A program made the position numbers and the translations under genes. Source: Arachnopeziza araneosa (taxonomy: Eukaryota > Ascomycota > Leotiomycetes > Helotiales > Arachnopezizaceae). Taken from it: a stretch of DNA of 64,000 bases. The stretch lies in the NCBI GenBank assembly GCA_003988855.1, contig QYAI01000094.1:61962-125961 (forward strand), written 5' to 3'. A model generated the notes under the pieces. That model made no database searches and was not told the DNA's origin. It worked only from the letters and a program-made list of their open reading frames with translations. Below are positions 61,058-64,000 of the stretch, piece after piece. Numbering within the stretch: position 1 is the first letter of the stretch; each line of letters starts with the position of its first letter.

Positions 61058-61105
61058 AAGACCCCAGAACCCCAGGACCCCAAGACCCCAAGACCCCAAG
61101 ACCCC
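61058..61105. repeat. 8-bp minisatellite, six units
   Basis: Units are AAGACCCC, AGAACCCC, AGGACCCC and then three exact AAGACCCC. Purine-then-C4 periodicity. Confidence 0.9.
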
Positions 61106-61572
61106 CAGCCGGTTTCCACCTTTTCCCACCTTTGCACTTCTTCCCCCCCCAGCTCCCCAGCTCCCCGGCCCGCTCTCACTGGCCACGATGCGCCCTGCGC
61201 TCTGCATCGCTCGCTCGTCCTATATGTTGCCGCCATTAATGGAATATTAGGTGCTCTCCGCCTATCAACACGCTCCTGCATGGTGCATGTTATCATTTGA
61301 GATCTGCTCCAAAACACCCTCCCATTGATTCCATGCTGGCACAGCGATTGGCGAGCACAGGAGCAACATGACCTCGGAAACCTCGTCTCCAGGCCTGATC
61401 AATATCTGCTATCTGCCGGATAGGGCCCTATCGGTCCAGATTTCGATTATGAATCGAAATGAAGATAACGGCGAGCGGTCTGTCATGGCATCATGATGGT
61501 GATCAGCCCGGTGGACGGTGGGATACGTGCGAGATGAGAAGAGATGCTGCCGGGGGGGTCGATTCATGACGA

Positions 61573-61573
<1 letters not shown>

Positions 61574-61609
<36 letters not shown>
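61574..61609. repeat. (CT)n microsatellite followed by C7
   Basis: About 18 CT dinucleotides run into a poly-C tract. Confidence 0.9.
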
Positions 61610-61611
<2 letters not shown>

Positions 61612-62525
61612 CCCCCTCTCTTCACTGTCGGCAGAAGGCTCGGATGGGTGGCTACACAACGTTTGACACCAGAGGCTTTCGTTCGTTTCGGGTCGTTACC
61701 GTCTGAATGGAAAGGCCGGCCTTCCCTCCTTCTCCTTGACCCTGCATTCTTCTGCCTCTTCTTGCACCAAAGTTTCTTCGTCCCTCGCGGTTGTTTCGCC
61801 ATGAACCGCCGGCTCGCGGATGCAGGACTGAGAAGACGTTTCCTGCACGACGCTCCGCTCCACGACATTCACCTGCACGAGAGTCCAGCAGCATAGAAGA
61901 GCAGCGGTCGCAGCAGGCCCTCCGCGACGGGCTGTGTGACACAATGCTGGTTCTGTAGATGATGGCGGCGTAATCTCGTGCTCCGTGTTGCTACTCGTTA
62001 GATCTGATCTGCCCTTCAACGTTTGACCTCCCCTCCTTTTCCACAGCAGAGGCCAAGCGATCCCCGCGGATTCATATTATCCGGTGCCGGCACCAATCCC
62101 GTCGTGGGTCGACGCTGTCAGATATCAGCTTTTCCTCAAATAACTCTCCACACACGGCCGGAGGCGCCATGCATGCGCGCTCTAGACAGGATTCTTCTGA
62201 GCACCTGCAATTAAGTTTATTCATGCCTTCGATATCCGTCACCATGGCCAGCCCGCCCCATTGGACGACGAGCTGCTGGGTGGGAGAATCCAGAGAATGG
62301 ATCTAGGTTCTCACTCACCCTAGTGGCGCTGCTGGCTGGCCGCTTCTCGTCGAGTACACTTGACACCATTGAAGCCTCCCGCAGACCAGTCCAGTATGGA
62401 TCTTCTTAGTCTGCCCACTCGCTCTGAGGACGAGACAATCATGGCTTGGTTACGTGCTTTTCTCGCCTCGTCTTTCTCGCCTGGGTCTCATGGCCAGATC
62501 TCCGCTGAGGAAAGACATTGGGCAG

Positions 62526-62545
62526 GGCGAGCGAGCGAGCGAGAG

Positions 62546-62577
<32 letters not shown>

Positions 62578-62588
62578 GGAGGAGGAGA
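62526..62588. repeat. GCGA then GAG/GGA purine repeat
   Basis: GCGA units pass into an imperfect GAG/GGA array of about 45 nt, giving a poly-Glu artefact frame. Confidence 0.9.
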
Positions 62589-63245
62589 TCCAAGACAACG
62601 GAGAGCCTAGAGGAGCAGCAGCAGCCAATCCACCCCCACGTCCAAAAGTCACGATTTGCCCTCTATCCGCTCCGCGAGGCGACCGGCCTCTCGTCCCTTC
62701 CCATCCCTTCCCCGGCGAGCCTAGGGGAGGAGTCGTTGTCGTTGACGTCGAGGAGGGGAGGAGCAGCTCAGCCAGAGGAGCAGTGGCAGTGGCACAAGCC
62801 GTGGTGGGTGGTAGGTCGCTAGGTCGTTTCGGGTTGCATCTGCCATGATGACAGTGGTAGCAGCGACGGGCGGCCTGACGGGGGGAAGAGGCGTGAGTTG
62901 GTGGTCGCCAGGGGGGCCGTATGCAGCGTAGCTTCTCCGAACAGGGACCTTGTTCAGACAGACTCGCTCACTCTTTTTTTTTTTTTTTCTTCTTTCCCTT
63001 GTTCTGCCCTGGGGGGGGGGGGAGGGGGCTCCACCCCATCTCAGATCTGTTTGGTGCCTCGCAAGATCCTGGATCCCGGGCAATGTCTTTGACCTCTTTT
63101 GGCAGATACATGGCACCGGTCGGTATTATTGCTACGCCGACTGGGTCTACTGGAGCTTAGGCCCTGCGCGGTGGTGGTGGTGGTGCACATCGATTCTTGG
63201 GGGAGGGGAGTGGAGCTCCAGTGGGTGGCGGTGGAGGGCAGCAGT

Positions 63246-63546
63246 AGCAGCGGCAGCAGCAGCAGCAGCAGCAGTTGCAGTTGCAACAGCACGCTGCACC
63301 TAGCTCAAGCGAAACCTCACACCTGGGCTGGACCAGCGAGCATGTCCGCTGCGGCCCTTGTACGAGCGTCTGCTGGGTCTGGGAAGTGGCTTCGATCGGT
63401 GGAGAGTCGTTGACTGCAGTAGCAGCAGTAGCAGCAGCAGTAGCAGCAGCAGTAGCAGCAGCAGCAGCCCAACCCCAATACACCACTACTATTACTACCA
63501 CCACCACCACCACTACTACTACTACCACCAACACCACCACCATCAA
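63246..63546. repeat. Clustered CAG, CAG/TAG and ACC/ACT arrays
   Basis: (CAG)n near 63250-63275, a CAG/TAG array at 63417-63468 and an ACC/ACT array at 63478-63546. In one frame they would give poly-Gln or poly-Thr as in some regulators, but no conserved domain flanks them here. Confidence 0.85.
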
Positions 63547-63963
63547 CTCACCAATCTCGCCCGCCGTCGAAAAGGTTTGGACGTGCCTTCCTACCTACTG
63601 TACAGGCAGACAGGCAGGCAGTCAGGCTGGCAGTCAGGCAGGCAGGCAGGTCCGTCGCTAGGTAGGGCGCGCTTCTTCTGAACAACGGCCGTTCCTTCCT
63701 AGACATGCCACCCCACCCAAAACACCTGCCTCCATCTGGATTGGTCTTTCCATCATCTACACTGTCTCTGCCCATTGCTGCCGTCGTGACAGACCCCGGT
63801 CCGTTCCCCCCTGGTCGCCTTTGGCAAGTACTGGCACTCAGCTCTCTAGTGCCCTTTCTTATTGACGACTCCCCAATATCATTCTCGCTTTCTTTTGTAC
63901 GGCAACACTGCAATACTCACTCTCGTCCTGCGCACACGAGAACACCAGAAAAGCCCTTCCCAT

Positions 63964-63992
63964 CCCCCCCCCCCCCCCCCCCCCCCCCCCCC
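63964..63992. repeat. C29 homopolymer at window end
   Basis: 29 consecutive C, one A, then seven more C to the edge. Typical of a contig end or a low-quality gap boundary. Confidence 0.9.
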
Positions 63993-64000
63993 ACCCCCCC

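Larger units (their letters stand above)
58601..64000. other. GC-rich, microsatellite-dense region to window end
   Basis: About 5.4 kb resembling 37.3-43.0 kb: GC-richer, dense simple repeats, no recognisable exon on either strand. By analogy with the GSK-3 upstream region it may be a long promoter/leader for a gene beyond the right edge. Apparent ORFs are repeat-derived (Ser, Ala, Thr, Val, Pro runs). Confidence 0.45.

Noticed and set aside
63275..63661. Frame with Ala and Thr runs that might be a polyQ/polyT regulator
   Set aside because: Made of CAG and ACC arrays; no conserved domain on either side.

Overview
This window is nuclear DNA of a filamentous ascomycete (Pezizomycotina). Genes are split by many short introns (about 45-90 nt, GTAAGT-like donors, CTAAC/CTGAC-like branch sites, CAG/TAG acceptors). 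Ascomycete-type proteins are present (2EXR-domain protein, KNR4/SMI1, VPS68, a small Cys-containing secreted protein). The protein sequences look Leotiomycete-like to me, but that is an impression, not a test. There are no plasmid, phage or CRISPR features, and I found no convincing tRNA or rRNA gene.

Layout. 1-1.9 kb: 3' part of a secreted phospholipase-A2-like gene. 3.0-15.5 kb: four minus-strand housekeeping genes, GPI13 (GPI-anchor ethanolamine-phosphate transferase), VPS68 (endosomal membrane protein), KNR4/SMI1 (cell-wall synthesis regulator) and SEC8 (exocyst). 15.7-17.9 kb: a 2EXR protein and a small secreted protein. 19.5-21.2 kb: actin (7 exons, 375 aa). 22.8-28.1 kb: FES1 (Hsp70 exchange factor, with a heat-shock-element-like site upstream), mitochondrial ribosomal protein uL5m, and a CYLD/USP-like deubiquitinase. 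29.5-34.6 kb: a doubtful orphan gene, a 6-phosphofructo-2-kinase and TOM40. 34.6-43.0 kb: an 8.5 kb interval with no recognisable gene. 43.0-51.7 kb: GSK-3 kinase, cap-binding CBP80, splicing factor SF3B4/HSH49, a five-exon TOM7 and an FLX1-type mitochondrial carrier. 51.7-64.0 kb: a 12.3 kb gene-poor tract containing a four-copy degenerate repeat and, from about 58.6 kb, GC-richer microsatellite-dense DNA that ends in a poly-C run, probably an assembly edge.

Functional themes. Secretion and cell surface: GPI13, KNR4, SEC8, VPS68, actin. Mitochondrial biogenesis: uL5m, TOM40, TOM7, FLX1. Nuclear RNA processing: CBP80 and SF3B4, which are convergent neighbours. Signalling and metabolism: GSK-3, PFK-2, deubiquitinase. 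These are mostly conserved single genes, not a biosynthetic cluster. All gene models were spliced by eye; reading frame and total length close exactly for each recognised gene. The clearest new information is in gene structure: a micro-exon TOM7 gene, an N-terminal exon for GPI13, two GC-AG introns, an in-frame 81-nt intron that open-reading-frame calling would miss, and a PFK-2 that has lost the phosphatase histidine and carries an acylation-type N-terminus. I did not find a convincing undescribed multi-gene system.
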